From contig CAMPHR010000032.1 of assembly GCA_946886075.1 (NCBI GenBank), positions 1 through 38,969 of the forward strand: a DNA stretch of 38,969 bases, given 5' to 3'. Under the pieces are notes generated by a model that was given only the letters and a program-made list of their open reading frames with translations, had not been told where the DNA came from and ran no database searches. Each line of letters begins with the position of its first letter. Within the stretch, counting starts at the first letter, position 1. Both the position numbers and the translations under genes were made by a program. Shown piece after piece: positions 19,145 through 27,897 of the stretch. The stretch comes from an uncultured Novosphingobium sp. Lineage in GTDB: Bacteria; Pseudomonadota; Alphaproteobacteria; Sphingomonadales; Sphingomonadaceae.

Positions 19145-19296
19145 CGGCGAGCGCCCGGTTCATAATGGCGCTTCGCCGCGTTCACCCGATCGATCAGGCT
19201 GGCGAGTGATTCCGGTGCGGGGATGGCCGCTTCGGGCATCGCCAGGCGGCTCATGCGCTGGCTGAGCGCGGCGAAGTTGCGGTCGATCCGTTCCAT
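19141..19296 (-). CDS. Small hypothetical protein
   Basis: 51 residues from ATG 19296, which has AGGA nine bases upstream; an earlier in-frame ATG at 19332 (63 residues) lacks a good site. The sequence has a helical first half (MERIDRNFAALSQRMSRL) and a short basic C-terminus (NAAKRHYEPGARR). No membrane span or known domain is visible. Its stop codon overlaps that of the convergent transporter gene. It follows the SDR gene on the opposite-facing side of a small CCGCG hairpin near 19350. No function assigned. Confidence 0.55.
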   Translation of the reverse strand: MERIDRNFAALSQRMSRLAMPEAAIPAPESLASLIDRVNAAKRHYEPGARR

Positions 19297-19376
19297 GGCG
19301 AGAAGTCCTGCAAAAGCTGTGGGACCATCCATGGGGCGCTTTGGTTAACGCCGCGTAAGCGACGCGGCGGCCTGAG

Positions 19377-20174
19377 TCATTCTGCCTCGGCCAGGCAGGC
19401 GGCAAGACCTTCGCGATAGGTAGGATAGCGTGGGGACCAGCCCAGCAGCCGCTTGGCCCGGCCATTCGCCACCCGCCGATTTTCCGCATAGAAGGATAGC
19501 GCCATGGGGGAAAGCCGCGCTTCCTCCAGCGTCAGCAGCGGTGGCAGCGGCGCGCCGAGCATGGCGCAGGCCGCTTCGATCAGCCGATTCTGCGCGCAGG
19601 GCAGATCGTCGGACAAATTATAGGTGCCCGGCGGCCCTTCAAACGAAGCGATGATGCCGCTGACGATATCATCGACATGGGCGCGGCTGAAAATCTGATC
19701 GGGCAGGTCGATGCGGTGCGCCGTGCCTTCGCGCACGCGCTCGATCGCTGACCGGCCAGGGCCGTAGATGCCCGGCAGGCGAAAACAGCGCATGTCTTGC
19801 CGAAGCGCGCGCCAATCCCTGTCTGCCTGAACTCGCGCGGCGCGACGGCCTGAGCCGATCGGGCTCGCTTCGTCCACCCACGCTCCGGCAGCATCGCCAT
19901 AGACGCCGGTCGAGGACAGATAGCCGCTCCAGAGTGCAGGAGCAGCCGCGATCGCCGCGCCGTAACGGGTAAGGACAGGGTCAGCTTCACCTTCCGGCGG
20001 GACGGAGGAAAGGATGTGGGTCGCCTGCGCCATGCTGGTGCGGACCGCGTCATCGTCATTGAAAGCCAGGGCATCGGCGTCGGCCGCGCGGCGTACCCCC
20101 GTAACGTGCCAGCCCTCACCGCGCAGGCGAGTCGCAAGGCGTGAGGCCGTGTAGCCCATGCCGAGTATCAGCAA
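19377..20174 (-). CDS. NAD(P)-binding SDR/epimerase-type protein (YeeZ-like)
   Basis: 265 residues if started at TTG 20174, which keeps the first beta strand (LLILGMGYTASRLATRL) with its dinucleotide motif GMGYTA; the only nearby ATG, 20159, would cut that strand in half. Downstream are YLSSTGVYGDAAG, carrying the SDR Ser and Tyr, GIYGPGRSAIERV and ENRRVANGRAKRLLGW, typical of extended SDR/NAD-dependent epimerases of the YeeZ group. The substrate is unknown. It starts 27 bp beyond sufA and probably sits at the tail of the suf transcript. The use of TTG is a prediction. Confidence 0.85.
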   Translation of the reverse strand: MLILGMGYTASRLATRLRGEGWHVTGVRRAADADALAFNDDDAVRTSMAQATHILSSVPPEGEADPVLTRYGAAIAAAPALWSGYLSSTGVYGDAAGAWVDEASPIGSGRRAARVQADRDWRALRQDMRCFRLPGIYGPGRSAIERVREGTAHRIDLPDQIFSRAHVDDIVSGIIASFEGPPGTYNLSDDLPCAQNRLIEAACAMLGAPLPPLLTLEEARLSPMALSFYAENRRVANGRAKRLLGWSPRYPTYREGLAACLAEAE

Positions 20175-20200
20175 ATGGGGGATGGCGGCTCTCCCCTGAG

Positions 20201-20563
20201 TTAAACGGTGAAGCTTTCGCCGCAGCCACAGCTGCCCTTGGCATTGGGGTTGTTGAAGACGAACCCGGCGGTGAAATCGTCCTCCACCCAGTCCATCGTC
20301 GATCCGACGAGGTAAAGAACCGACGCGCCGTCGATATAGAAAGTGCCGCCCGGCGTTTCGATCTTCTCGTCGAACTTCGCTTCCTCGGTCACATAGTCGA
20401 CGGAATAGGCAAGGCCCGAACAGCCGCGCCGGGGCGTCGACAGCTTGACGCCGATCGCCCCCTCGGGAGCCTGGCGCATCAGGTCGGCGATGCGGGCCTC
20501 GGCGTTCGGCGTCAGGATGACGGCGGCGGGGCGGGCGCGGGTCTTGATGGTCGTCTCGGTCAT
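20201..20563 (-). CDS. sufA: A-type iron-sulfur carrier protein
   Basis: 120 residues of the HesB/IscA/SufA/ErpA family. The three ligand cysteines are in place: C48 in RRGCSGLAY, and C112 and C114 in the C-terminal KGSCGCGESF. It receives clusters from the SufBCD scaffold and passes them to client apoproteins. The position at the end of the suf operon supports SufA, though ErpA-like proteins are hard to separate by sequence. A family E palindrome precedes it at 20577-20600. Confidence 0.94.
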   Translation of the reverse strand: MTETTIKTRARPAAVILTPNAEARIADLMRQAPEGAIGVKLSTPRRGCSGLAYSVDYVTEEAKFDEKIETPGGTFYIDGASVLYLVGSTMDWVEDDFTAGFVFNNPNAKGSCGCGESFTV

Positions 20564-20576
20564 CTTGTTCCTCTTC

Positions 20577-20600
20577 TCCCCTCTCGCAGGCGGGAGGGGA
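20577..20600. repeat. Short GC-rich palindrome (family E, copy 2)
   Basis: TCCCCTCTCGC and GCGGGAGGGGA with a two-base centre and one T/G mismatch. It lies between sufT and sufA. Copy 1 is at 21-44. Confidence 0.65.
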
Positions 20601-20605
20601 AATGG

Positions 20606-21085
20606 TTAGAGCATCCCCAGTTCCAGCTTCGCCTCGTCGCTCATCTTTTGCGGGTCCCATGGCGGGTCCCAGACGAGGTTCACCTGTGCGTCACCGACGC
20701 CGGGAACCGCGCCGACGCGCAGTTCGACTTCGCCGGGCATCGACTCAGCAACGGGGCAGTGCGGCGTGGTGAGGGTCATGGTGACGACGACATGGCCGTC
20801 CTCGGTGACATCGACGCCGTAAATCAGGCCGAGGTCATAGATATTCACCGGGATTTCGGGGTCGTAAATCTCCTTCAGCGCATCGATCACGCCATCATAG
20901 AGACTGCCGCCCGGCTCGCCCGCTGGCGCTTCAGCGGGCTTTTGCGCAAGAAAGCCGTCCAGATAGTCGCGCTGGCGTGGGGCGGCATCGGCCGCCGTCT
21001 CCTCCACACGCGCCTTGGGCGGAGCATCGACGGCGTCCACCTCTTCCACCACAATCTGGCGTTCCCCGGAATTTGCCTCAGTCAT
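20606..21085 (-). CDS. sufT: SUF-associated MIP18/DUF59 protein SufT
   Basis: 159 residues. An N-terminal acidic and alanine-rich tail (1-55) precedes a MIP18-family (formerly DUF59) domain: VIDALKEIYDPEIPVNIYDLG, VVVTMTLTTPHCPVAESMP with Cys110, and WDPPWDPQKMSDEAK. Proteins of this domain assist late Fe-S maturation in bacteria with SUF systems. It overlaps the 3' end of sufS by eight bases, so it is translated with it. Confidence 0.93.
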   Translation of the reverse strand: MTEANSGERQIVVEEVDAVDAPPKARVEETAADAAPRQRDYLDGFLAQKPAEAPAGEPGGSLYDGVIDALKEIYDPEIPVNIYDLGLIYGVDVTEDGHVVVTMTLTTPHCPVAESMPGEVELRVGAVPGVGDAQVNLVWDPPWDPQKMSDEAKLELGML

Positions 21086-22370
21086 TGGCGAAGATCTTCC
21101 TCACTCGCTCTATGCCCTTTACGAGAGCATCGACATCGCTCTCGTCGCTATAGATGCCGAAACTGGCCCGCGCCGTAGCTTCGACGCCGAGATGGCGCAT
21201 CAGCGGCTGGGCGCAATGATGTCCGGCGCGGATCGCGACACCCGTTTCGTCCAATATGGTACCGACATCATGCGGATGCACCCCCTCGACCTCGAAGGAG
21301 AGGATGCCCGCGCTATCCTCCGGCCCGAAGACCCTGACGCTGTTGAGACTCTCGAGCGCAGCCCGCGCCTTGCCGACCAGCGCGCATTCATGGGCGTGGA
21401 TCGCGTCCAGCCCGATCGCCTGCACATAGTCGATCGCGGCGGAAAGGCCGACGACGCCTGTGATATGCGGCGTCCCTGCCTCGAACCGGGTCGGCGCGGG
21501 GGCGTAAGTCGTCTTCTCGAACGTCACCTTGTCGATCATCGAACCGCCACCCTGATAGGGCGGCATCGCGTCGAGCAGTTCCTTGCGGCCCCACAGCACG
21601 CCGATGCCGGTCGGGCCGTAAAGCTTGTGCGCGGAGAAGACGTAGAAATCGCAGTCCAGCGCCTGCACATCGACGGCAAGGCGCGGCACGGCCTGACAGC
21701 CGTCGATCAATATCTTTGCACCGACGCCGTGCGCGATGTCGGCGGCGCGGCGGACGTCGAGGACGCTGCCCAGCACGTTCGACACATGGGCGAGCGCGAC
21801 AAGCTTGTGCTGCGGCGTGATCATCGCCTGCATGGCGTCGAGGTCGATCTTGCCCTCGGCAGTGAGCGGCACGACGTCGATCGCGGCGCCCACGCGTTCA
21901 GCGACGATCTGCCAGGGCACAATGTTGCTGTGATGCTCCAGCATGGAGAGCAGGATGCGGTCGCCTGCTTTCAGCTGCGTACCCGCCCAACTATGCGCGA
22001 CGAGGTTGATGCCTTCGGTCGCGCCGCGGACATAGACGATCTCGCTGTCGGAGCCTGCGCCGATGAACTGCGCGACCTTGCGCCGCGCCGCTTCATAGGC
22101 GAGCGTCATGTTGGCAGAGCGCTCATAAACGCCGCGATGGACGGTCGCGTAATCAGGGCCATAGGCGCGAGAGATGGCGTCAATGACGGCATTGGGCTTC
22201 TGCGCGGTGGCGGCGCTGTCGAGATAGTGCCAGTCGCCGACGCCGGGGAAATCGTGGCGCAAATTCAAGAACCCATTCGGGCTGAGCTTGTCGAAGCCCT
22301 CCCCTTTCTTGGAAGAAAAGTGCAGCCCTTCGACAGGCTCAGGGCGAACGGAGGAGTGGTCGCCATTCAT
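21078..22370 (-). CDS. sufS: Cysteine desulfurase SufS with repeat-encoded N-terminal insertion
   Basis: 430 residues. This PLP enzyme removes sulfur from cysteine and hands it to SufE. The PLP lysine is K249 in SAHKLYGPTGIG, and the persulfide cysteine is C386 in RAGHHCAQP. The conserved start HDFPGVGDWHYLDSAATAQ begins only at about residue 38. Residues 7-34 (reading VRPEPVEG and FDKLSPNG) are the translation of a dispersed palindromic repeat at 22272-22352. The ATG at 22370 overlaps the sufD stop (ATGA), so this start is the likely one, and the repeat would be translated. A TTG after the repeat is the only alternative. The enzyme core looks intact. Confidence 0.95.
   Translation of the reverse strand: MNGDHSSVRPEPVEGLHFSSKKGEGFDKLSPNGFLNLRHDFPGVGDWHYLDSAATAQKPNAVIDAISRAYGPDYATVHRGVYERSANMTLAYEAARRKVAQFIGAGSDSEIVYVRGATEGINLVAHSWAGTQLKAGDRILLSMLEHHSNIVPWQIVAERVGAAIDVVPLTAEGKIDLDAMQAMITPQHKLVALAHVSNVLGSVLDVRRAADIAHGVGAKILIDGCQAVPRLAVDVQALDCDFYVFSAHKLYGPTGIGVLWGRKELLDAMPPYQGGGSMIDKVTFEKTTYAPAPTRFEAGTPHITGVVGLSAAIDYVQAIGLDAIHAHECALVGKARAALESLNSVRVFGPEDSAGILSFEVEGVHPHDVGTILDETGVAIRAGHHCAQPLMRHLGVEATARASFGIYSDESDVDALVKGIERVRKIFAND
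22272..22352. repeat. Palindromic repeat (family B, copy 2) inside sufS
   Basis: CATTCGGGCTGAGCTTGTCG and CGACAGGCTCAGGGCGAACG form the two arms, as in copy 1 at 5236-5339. The span of 81 bp is exactly 27 codons. On the coding strand it stays open and contributes SVRPEPVEG at one end and FDKLSPNG at the other. Confidence 0.9.
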
Positions 22371-23119
22371 ACCAGCGTCTCCAGCTTGGCGAGCGCAGCC
22401 GCTTCCAGCCTGTCCTTCACCGCCTCGTCCACCACGTCATCGAACACGCCAGCGACGAACGCTTTCAAGAGCAGCGTCTTCGCGGTCGCCGGGTCCATGC
22501 CCCGCGACGCCATGTAGAACAGCGCCTGGCGGTCCAGTTCACCCACGGTCGCGCCATGCGCGCATTTGACGTCGTCGGCGTAGATCTCCAGTTCCGGCTT
22601 GGCATTGGCGGTCGCGGTGCGATCAAGCAGCATCGCCTTCACCGACTGGAATGCATCGGTACGTTGCGCATCGCGGGCGACATTGATCGAGCCGAGATAG
22701 CTGCCGGTGGCGCGCTGTGCCAGGATCGATCGGATCGTCTGGCCGCTGGTCGCGTCGGGCTCGGCATGCGTGACGGACGTGATGATCTCCAACACCTGAT
22801 CCCCGCCGCCGATGATCGCGCCGTTGAGTTCGAAATGGCTGCCCTTGCCCAGCTTTACAGCAAAGGTCACCCGACCAAGCTTGCCGCCGATGTTCAGCAC
22901 ATGGAAATCGCAGCGTGCGCCAGCGGCGATGCTGATGACATAGTCATGCACCGCCGCCGCGCCTTCGCTCGCATCCTGCAACAGATGGTGGCGTGCTTGC
23001 TCACCAGCGGCGACATCGATCCGCGTCGGCGCGGGCAGAGGCCAGACAGAGGCGACGGCGTCAAGATCGCTATAACGCCATTCCTCCTGGCGACGCGTGG
23101 GCAAGGCGAGCGCGTTCAT
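22367..23119 (-). CDS. sufD: FeS assembly scaffold protein SufD
   Basis: 250 residues. SufD partners SufB and SufC in the SufBC2D scaffold on which clusters form. It keeps the beta-helix core and C-terminal features: GSYLGSINVARDAQRTDAFQ, AKPELEIYADDVKCAHGATVG, LDRQALFYMASRGMDPATAK, with the essential-type histidine in the last motif's KCAHGATVG. It is shorter than the approx. 420-residue enterobacterial protein because most of the N-terminal region is absent, which is usual for short alphaproteobacterial forms. It starts at ATG 23119 after the family A repeat that separates it from sufC. Confidence 0.94.
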   Translation of the reverse strand: MNALALPTRRQEEWRYSDLDAVASVWPLPAPTRIDVAAGEQARHHLLQDASEGAAAVHDYVISIAAGARCDFHVLNIGGKLGRVTFAVKLGKGSHFELNGAIIGGGDQVLEIITSVTHAEPDATSGQTIRSILAQRATGSYLGSINVARDAQRTDAFQSVKAMLLDRTATANAKPELEIYADDVKCAHGATVGELDRQALFYMASRGMDPATAKTLLLKAFVAGVFDDVVDEAVKDRLEAAALAKLETLV

Positions 23120-23130
23120 GGGCGCGATTC

Positions 23131-23257
23131 CTCCGCGTCTCCGCGTCTCCGCGTGAGTCCTATATGTTCACGCGGAGACGCGGAGACGCGGAGAAGGTCC
23201 CGATCACCTGCCAAACCGTGCGGAACAGACACTCTGCGTCCTCTGCGCAGAAAGAAG
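23131..23257. repeat. Compound palindromic repeat (family A, copy 2)
   Basis: CTCCGCGTCTCCGCGTCTCC (23131) through GCGTGA faces TTCACGCGGAGACGCGGAG (23167), a tight inverted repeat with a loop of about ten bases. It is followed by the inner module ACTCTGCGTCCTCTGCGCAG (near 23229). It lies in the 157-bp gap between sufD and sufC and would fold strongly in the suf mRNA. Confidence 0.85.
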
Positions 23258-23276
23258 GAAGAAGGGCCTGCGGCGC

Positions 23277-24023
23277 TCATGCGGCAACCACCTCCGCATA
23301 GCCCTCGCGTTCCAGTTCCAGCGCCAGTTCCGGGCCGCCCGACTTCACGATTCGGCCGCCAGCCAGCACATGAACATAGTCCGGCTTCACATAGTCGAGC
23401 AGGCGCTGATAATGGGTGATGAGCAGCACGGCCTTGTCGGGCTTGCGCATGATCGCGTTGATCCCTGCGCCCACGATCTTGAGCGCGTCGATGTCGAGGC
23501 CGGAGTCGGTCTCGTCCAGAATCGCAAGCTTGGGATCGAGGATGCCCATCTGCACCATTTCGGCGCGCTTCTTCTCACCGCCCGAAAAGCCGACATTCAC
23601 CGGGCGCTTCAGCATCTCCATGTCGAGGCCGAGCAGACCCGCTTTTTCCTTGGCGAGCTTGATGAACTCGCCGCCCGAAAGCGGGTCCTGCCCGCGCGCC
23701 TTGCGCTGGCTGTTGAGGCTCTCGCGCAGGAATTGCAGGTTGGACACGCCCGGTATCTCTACGGGGTACTGAAAACCGAGGAACAGGCCCGCCGCGGCGC
23801 GCTCGTGCGGCTCCAAGCTGAACAAGTTCACACCGTCCAGAGACGCGCTGCCGCCGGTCACCTCATAGTTCGGCCGCCCACCTAATGTGTAGGCGAGGGT
23901 CGATTTGCCAGCGCCGTTCGGCCCCATGATCGCGTGGATTTCACCCGCGTTAATGGACAGCGACAGACCTTTAAGGATCGGCTTTCCGTCGATTTCATTG
24001 GTTAGGCTTTCAATTCTCAGCAT
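23277..24023 (-). CDS. sufC: Fe-S assembly ATPase SufC
   Basis: 248 residues of an ABC-type ATPase. Walker A is GPNGAGKST (34-42), the signature is GFSGGEKKRAEMVQM and Walker B AILDETDSGLDIDAL with the glutamate-aspartate pair, then LLITHYQRLLDY (H-loop). The DETDSGLD sequence is typical of SufC. It binds SufB and SufD and its ATP hydrolysis drives scaffold opening. It starts three bases after the preceding ORF, so the two are tightly coupled. Confidence 0.97.
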   Translation of the reverse strand: MLRIESLTNEIDGKPILKGLSLSINAGEIHAIMGPNGAGKSTLAYTLGGRPNYEVTGGSASLDGVNLFSLEPHERAAAGLFLGFQYPVEIPGVSNLQFLRESLNSQRKARGQDPLSGGEFIKLAKEKAGLLGLDMEMLKRPVNVGFSGGEKKRAEMVQMGILDPKLAILDETDSGLDIDALKIVGAGINAIMRKPDKAVLLITHYQRLLDYVKPDYVHVLAGGRIVKSGGPELALELEREGYAEVVAA

Positions 24024-24026
24024 GCT

Positions 24027-24482
24027 TCAACCCTTATGCGCGCGCTGCAGCGTCCGCGCGGTCCAGAAGGCCATGTCGCGCACATCGCCCGGCGCGGGGA
24101 ACAGCGTGTCGATGTGGCGCTTGATCGGCATGTAGGGCCACCAGTCCGCGCCGGGTTCGGGCGAGCCTTTTTCCAGCAGGCCGGTCACGAATTCCGTCAC
24201 CGGGCCCATGCGGGCGAGGTTCGGCGCCTTCGCCTTGTGGAACGCCTTGTCGCTCTTCAGCTTGTCGGTGAAGGCCGTGTCGCCCTTCTCCAGCGCTTCG
24301 CGGCATTGCGCTTCATACGCGTCGAGATCACCGAAATCCTTGGCGGCGCGGGCGGCAAGCTCGCCCTCTTCCAGCTCATAATCCTCGGTCAGAATGCGGA
24401 TCGCGGCGGTCCATGACTGGCCATTGCTGACATCCTCCGCGAAATCGGCGAGGGCATCCTGGATATCGTCTTCGTCGCTCAA
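24027..24482 (-). CDS. Unknown 151-aa protein encoded between sufB and sufC
   Basis: A soluble, acidic N-terminus (MSDEDDIQDALADFAEDVSN), a helical middle (AIRILTEDYELEEGELAARA, DLDAYEAQCREALEKGDTAF) and a tryptophan-rich C-terminal part (ADWWPYMPIKRHIDTLFP, MAFWTARTLQRA). There is one Cys, in EAQCREAL, no membrane span and no signal peptide. The gene ends three bases before the sufC ATG and begins after a family D repeat beyond sufB. I do not recognise a domain. Its fixed position within a SUF operon suggests a role in cluster assembly or its control, but this is inference from context. Confidence 0.8.
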   Translation of the reverse strand: MSDEDDIQDALADFAEDVSNGQSWTAAIRILTEDYELEEGELAARAAKDFGDLDAYEAQCREALEKGDTAFTDKLKSDKAFHKAKAPNLARMGPVTEFVTGLLEKGSPEPGADWWPYMPIKRHIDTLFPAPGDVRDMAFWTARTLQRAHKG

Positions 24483-24507
24483 CTTTTCGTCCTCACATTT
24501 TGATATT

Positions 24508-24582
24508 CGTCACTCCGGGCTTGATCCGGGGTCCCGCTGCCTAGGAGAAGAAGCGGGATGCCGGATCAAGTCCGGTATGACG
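24508..24582. repeat. Palindromic intergenic repeat (family D, copy 2)
   Basis: CGTCACTCCGGGCTTGATCC ... GGATCAAGTCCGGTATGACG with inner GGTCCCGCT/AGCGGGAT arms. It sits between the sufB stop and the unknown gene. Copy 1 is at 10926-11016. Confidence 0.83.
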
Positions 24583-24590
24583 AAGAAAGA

Positions 24591-26075
<1,485 letters not shown>

Positions 26076-26088
26076 GCCATTTCTCGTG

Positions 26089-26499
26089 TCAGGCCAATTC
26101 TCGGGTCAAGCTGGCGATCGTCACCCCGGCCAGGGCCGAGCGGATCGCATTGTTCGCGACGTTCATATGCGGACGCACGCGGCAACCATGTTCCAGCGTG
26201 CAATCATGCGCGCCCTGTTCGGCACAGGCCGTCATGGCGATCGGCCCTTCCACCGCTTCCACGACATCCACTAGCGTGATCGCCGCCGCGGGACGCGCAA
26301 GCCGCACGCCGCCGCCGGTACCGCGGCTTGATTCCAGCAGGCCTGCAGCCGACAGGCGGCTCACCAGCTTTTGCGCGGTCGGCAAGGGAATGCCCGTCTC
26401 ACTGGCAAGCGTGGTCGCGTTCATCTTGGCCGCACCGCAATGGCGAGCGGCGGCCGACATCAGCACCACGGCATAATCTGCGAAACTGGAAAGCCTCAT
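26089..26499 (-). CDS. Rrf2-family SUF operon regulator
   Basis: 136 residues from ATG 26499; the frame is open to 26562 but the family begins [21 protein letters not shown] winged helix-turn-helix (about 1-80) contains [21 protein letters not shown] and [18 protein letters not shown]. Three cysteines C92, C100 and C106 (spacing C-x7-C-x5-C) sit where IscR and RirA bind a cluster. It probably senses Fe-S or iron status and represses sufB and downstream genes. The E. coli IscR spacing is C-x5-C-x5-C, so spacing here is a little wider. Confidence 0.92.
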   Translation of the reverse strand: MRLSSFADYAVVLMSAAARHCGAAKMNATTLASETGIPLPTAQKLVSRLSAAGLLESSRGTGGGVRLARPAAAITLVDVVEAVEGPIAMTACAEQGAHDCTLEHGCRVRPHMNVANNAIRSALAGVTIASLTRELA

Positions 26500-26533
26500 C
26501 TCGGCCAAGCGTCCCGGTTGCGAACCATTCTCA

Positions 26534-26556
26534 AATCGGATCGAATCAATCCGATT
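26534..26556. promoter_or_regulatory. Candidate operator of the Rrf2-suf operon
   Basis: A perfect 8-bp inverted repeat AATCGGAT-CGAATCA-ATCCGATT, 35-57 bp upstream of the Rrf2 start. Such placement at the promoter of an Rrf2 autoregulated operon suggests the regulator's own binding site. No -35/-10 boxes are certain. Confidence 0.5.
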
Positions 26557-26612
26557 GCGCATGTGGTCGCGCGGGCACGCGGAATCAAGCCATTTCTATC
26601 GGCGCAGTGACG

Positions 26613-27524
26613 TCAGCTGAAACGGTTCAACACGGCTACATCCCCGCCCAGCGATCGGCGCAACAGGGTAAGCTGGGCGACGGCGGTCGGCTCGGTCTGC
26701 AATTGATGCGGGGTCAGGCCGATGAAATGCTTGATCTCCCGGATGAAATGCGACTGGTCGTAAAAGCGGCCGTCCTCGCACAATTCCTGCCAGCTATGCT
26801 GGTCGAGCGCGATCCGGGCACTGCATCGCAACGCACGATATTTGCGCGCCAACAGCTTGGGCGGGCAGCCATAATAGCGGTTGGTCAGCCGCGCGAGTTG
26901 GCGCGGCGACAATTCCGTCTGCTCCACCAGCGCTTCGATCCGGGGTGATCCCTCGCCCATCAGCCAGGCGTCCACCGCCTCCAGCAGACGCCAGCTTGCG
27001 TCCGGCAATGGCCGCACCCATTGCGCCAGCACGGACCAGCAGTGGGCGGCGATGGCATCCGGATCATGCATGCCCTGGAGTCGGGCCAGAAGCGCGGCCA
27101 TCGCGCCTTTCTTCTCTGCGCTCATGTCGCGCAGCCGGTCAGCGAGCAGGCTGGCATCGCCCCCATCCAGGCTGACCCAACCCGCTGGCAGCAGCGAAAC
27201 GCCGATCACGCAGGCAGGCCCGTCCAGTTCGAACCGCGTCGCACCCAGCGTTGGGCCAAGCAGGCATATTTCCGGCGTCGCCGACACTCCGCCATCATGG
27301 AAGTGATAGTTGCCCGAGCCTTGAACCATGAAGCGCAATTGCGGCACATCGGCCCGGGTGACATCCAGGTAGCGGTCGGCACTTTCGGTAAAGATATAGA
27401 GGGAGCCGAAATAGGTGCGCAATGCTTCGGGCGGAGCGAAATAGCGCAGTTTCACAGGACCTTGCGCCGCTTCTACCGCATAGATCAGCGCGGGCTCACC
27501 GTCCGTGTCTATATTGTCTGGCAT
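26613..27524 (-). CDS. AraC-family transcriptional regulator
   Basis: 303 residues when begun at ATG 27524, which has GGAG eleven bases upstream; in-frame starts at 27557 and 27602 are possible. The N-terminal 190 residues look like an AraC_E_set-type ligand domain (VKLRYFAPPEALRTYFGSLYIF, LGATRFELDGPACVIGVSLLPAGW). The C-terminal part holds the two helix-turn-helix units: LVEQTELSPRQLARLTNRYYGCPPKLL then QELCEDGRFYDQSHFIREIKHFIGLTPHQL. The target is unknown. It lies next to the SUF operon but on a separate transcript, preceded by a hairpin and terminator-like leader at 27626-27677. Confidence 0.87.
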   Translation of the reverse strand: MPDNIDTDGEPALIYAVEAAQGPVKLRYFAPPEALRTYFGSLYIFTESADRYLDVTRADVPQLRFMVQGSGNYHFHDGGVSATPEICLLGPTLGATRFELDGPACVIGVSLLPAGWVSLDGGDASLLADRLRDMSAEKKGAMAALLARLQGMHDPDAIAAHCWSVLAQWVRPLPDASWRLLEAVDAWLMGEGSPRIEALVEQTELSPRQLARLTNRYYGCPPKLLARKYRALRCSARIALDQHSWQELCEDGRFYDQSHFIREIKHFIGLTPHQLQTEPTAVAQLTLLRRSLGGDVAVLNRFS

Positions 27525-27625
27525 CCCCCCGGATGCTCCGTCGCGATGCGGCCCCATATTCACCCCACAAGCACAGTATGAAGCTTCTTTCCTCCCGCGC
27601 AAGAGAGATACTGAGGCAACGAATG

Positions 27626-27652
27626 TTTTTTTCGAATCGACTTCGAAAAAAA
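27626..27652 (-). promoter_or_regulatory. AT-rich inverted repeat before the AraC gene
   Basis: TTTTTTTCGAA and TTCGAAAAAAA (11 bp each, perfect) with a TCGAC centre. The right arm is the T-run of the terminator at 27646-27677 read on the minus strand, so the two structures share bases and are mutually exclusive in part. Confidence 0.5.
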
Positions 27653-27677
27653 TGACCCGGCGCTTTTACACGCCGGG
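27646..27677 (-). terminator. Intrinsic terminator in the leader of the AraC gene
   Basis: On the minus strand CCCGGCG-TGTAAAAG-CGCCGGG then TCA and seven T residues. It lies 122 bp before the AraC ATG at 27524 and 220 bp from the divergent pyrD start. No minus-strand gene lies to its right, so it would stop a transcript starting in the pyrD promoter gap: an AraC leader or an sRNA. No -35/-10 was certain. The remainder of the gap to 27897 shows no clear gene. Confidence 0.6.
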
Positions 27678-27897
27678 CCAGTAAAAGGTCTCGTTAGCCA
27701 TATGGCCAAGAGCCTTCGGGTCGCAGCACGGTCATAAGTCCGAATCGGTTCAAAGTGATTGGATGAATCGGACATTAAGCGCGCTGGAATGCGACTAAAA
27801 TGAATGATTTTGCAGCTAAATTTATCCTTATCGATCAACTGTTGCGTGGTTGCCACAGCGACTCGACGCAAAGGGTTGGCGATGGCATAGCGCCGCC

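Noticed and set aside
20174..20660. Upstream extension of the SDR gene in the same frame
   Set aside because: It overlaps sufA and the gap in another frame and its translation is not SDR-like; the real protein starts at or just before the Rossmann strand.
27560..27871. 103-codon minus-strand frame in the AraC-pyrD gap
   Set aside because: Runs straight through an intrinsic terminator and the AT hairpin; no RBS or domain.
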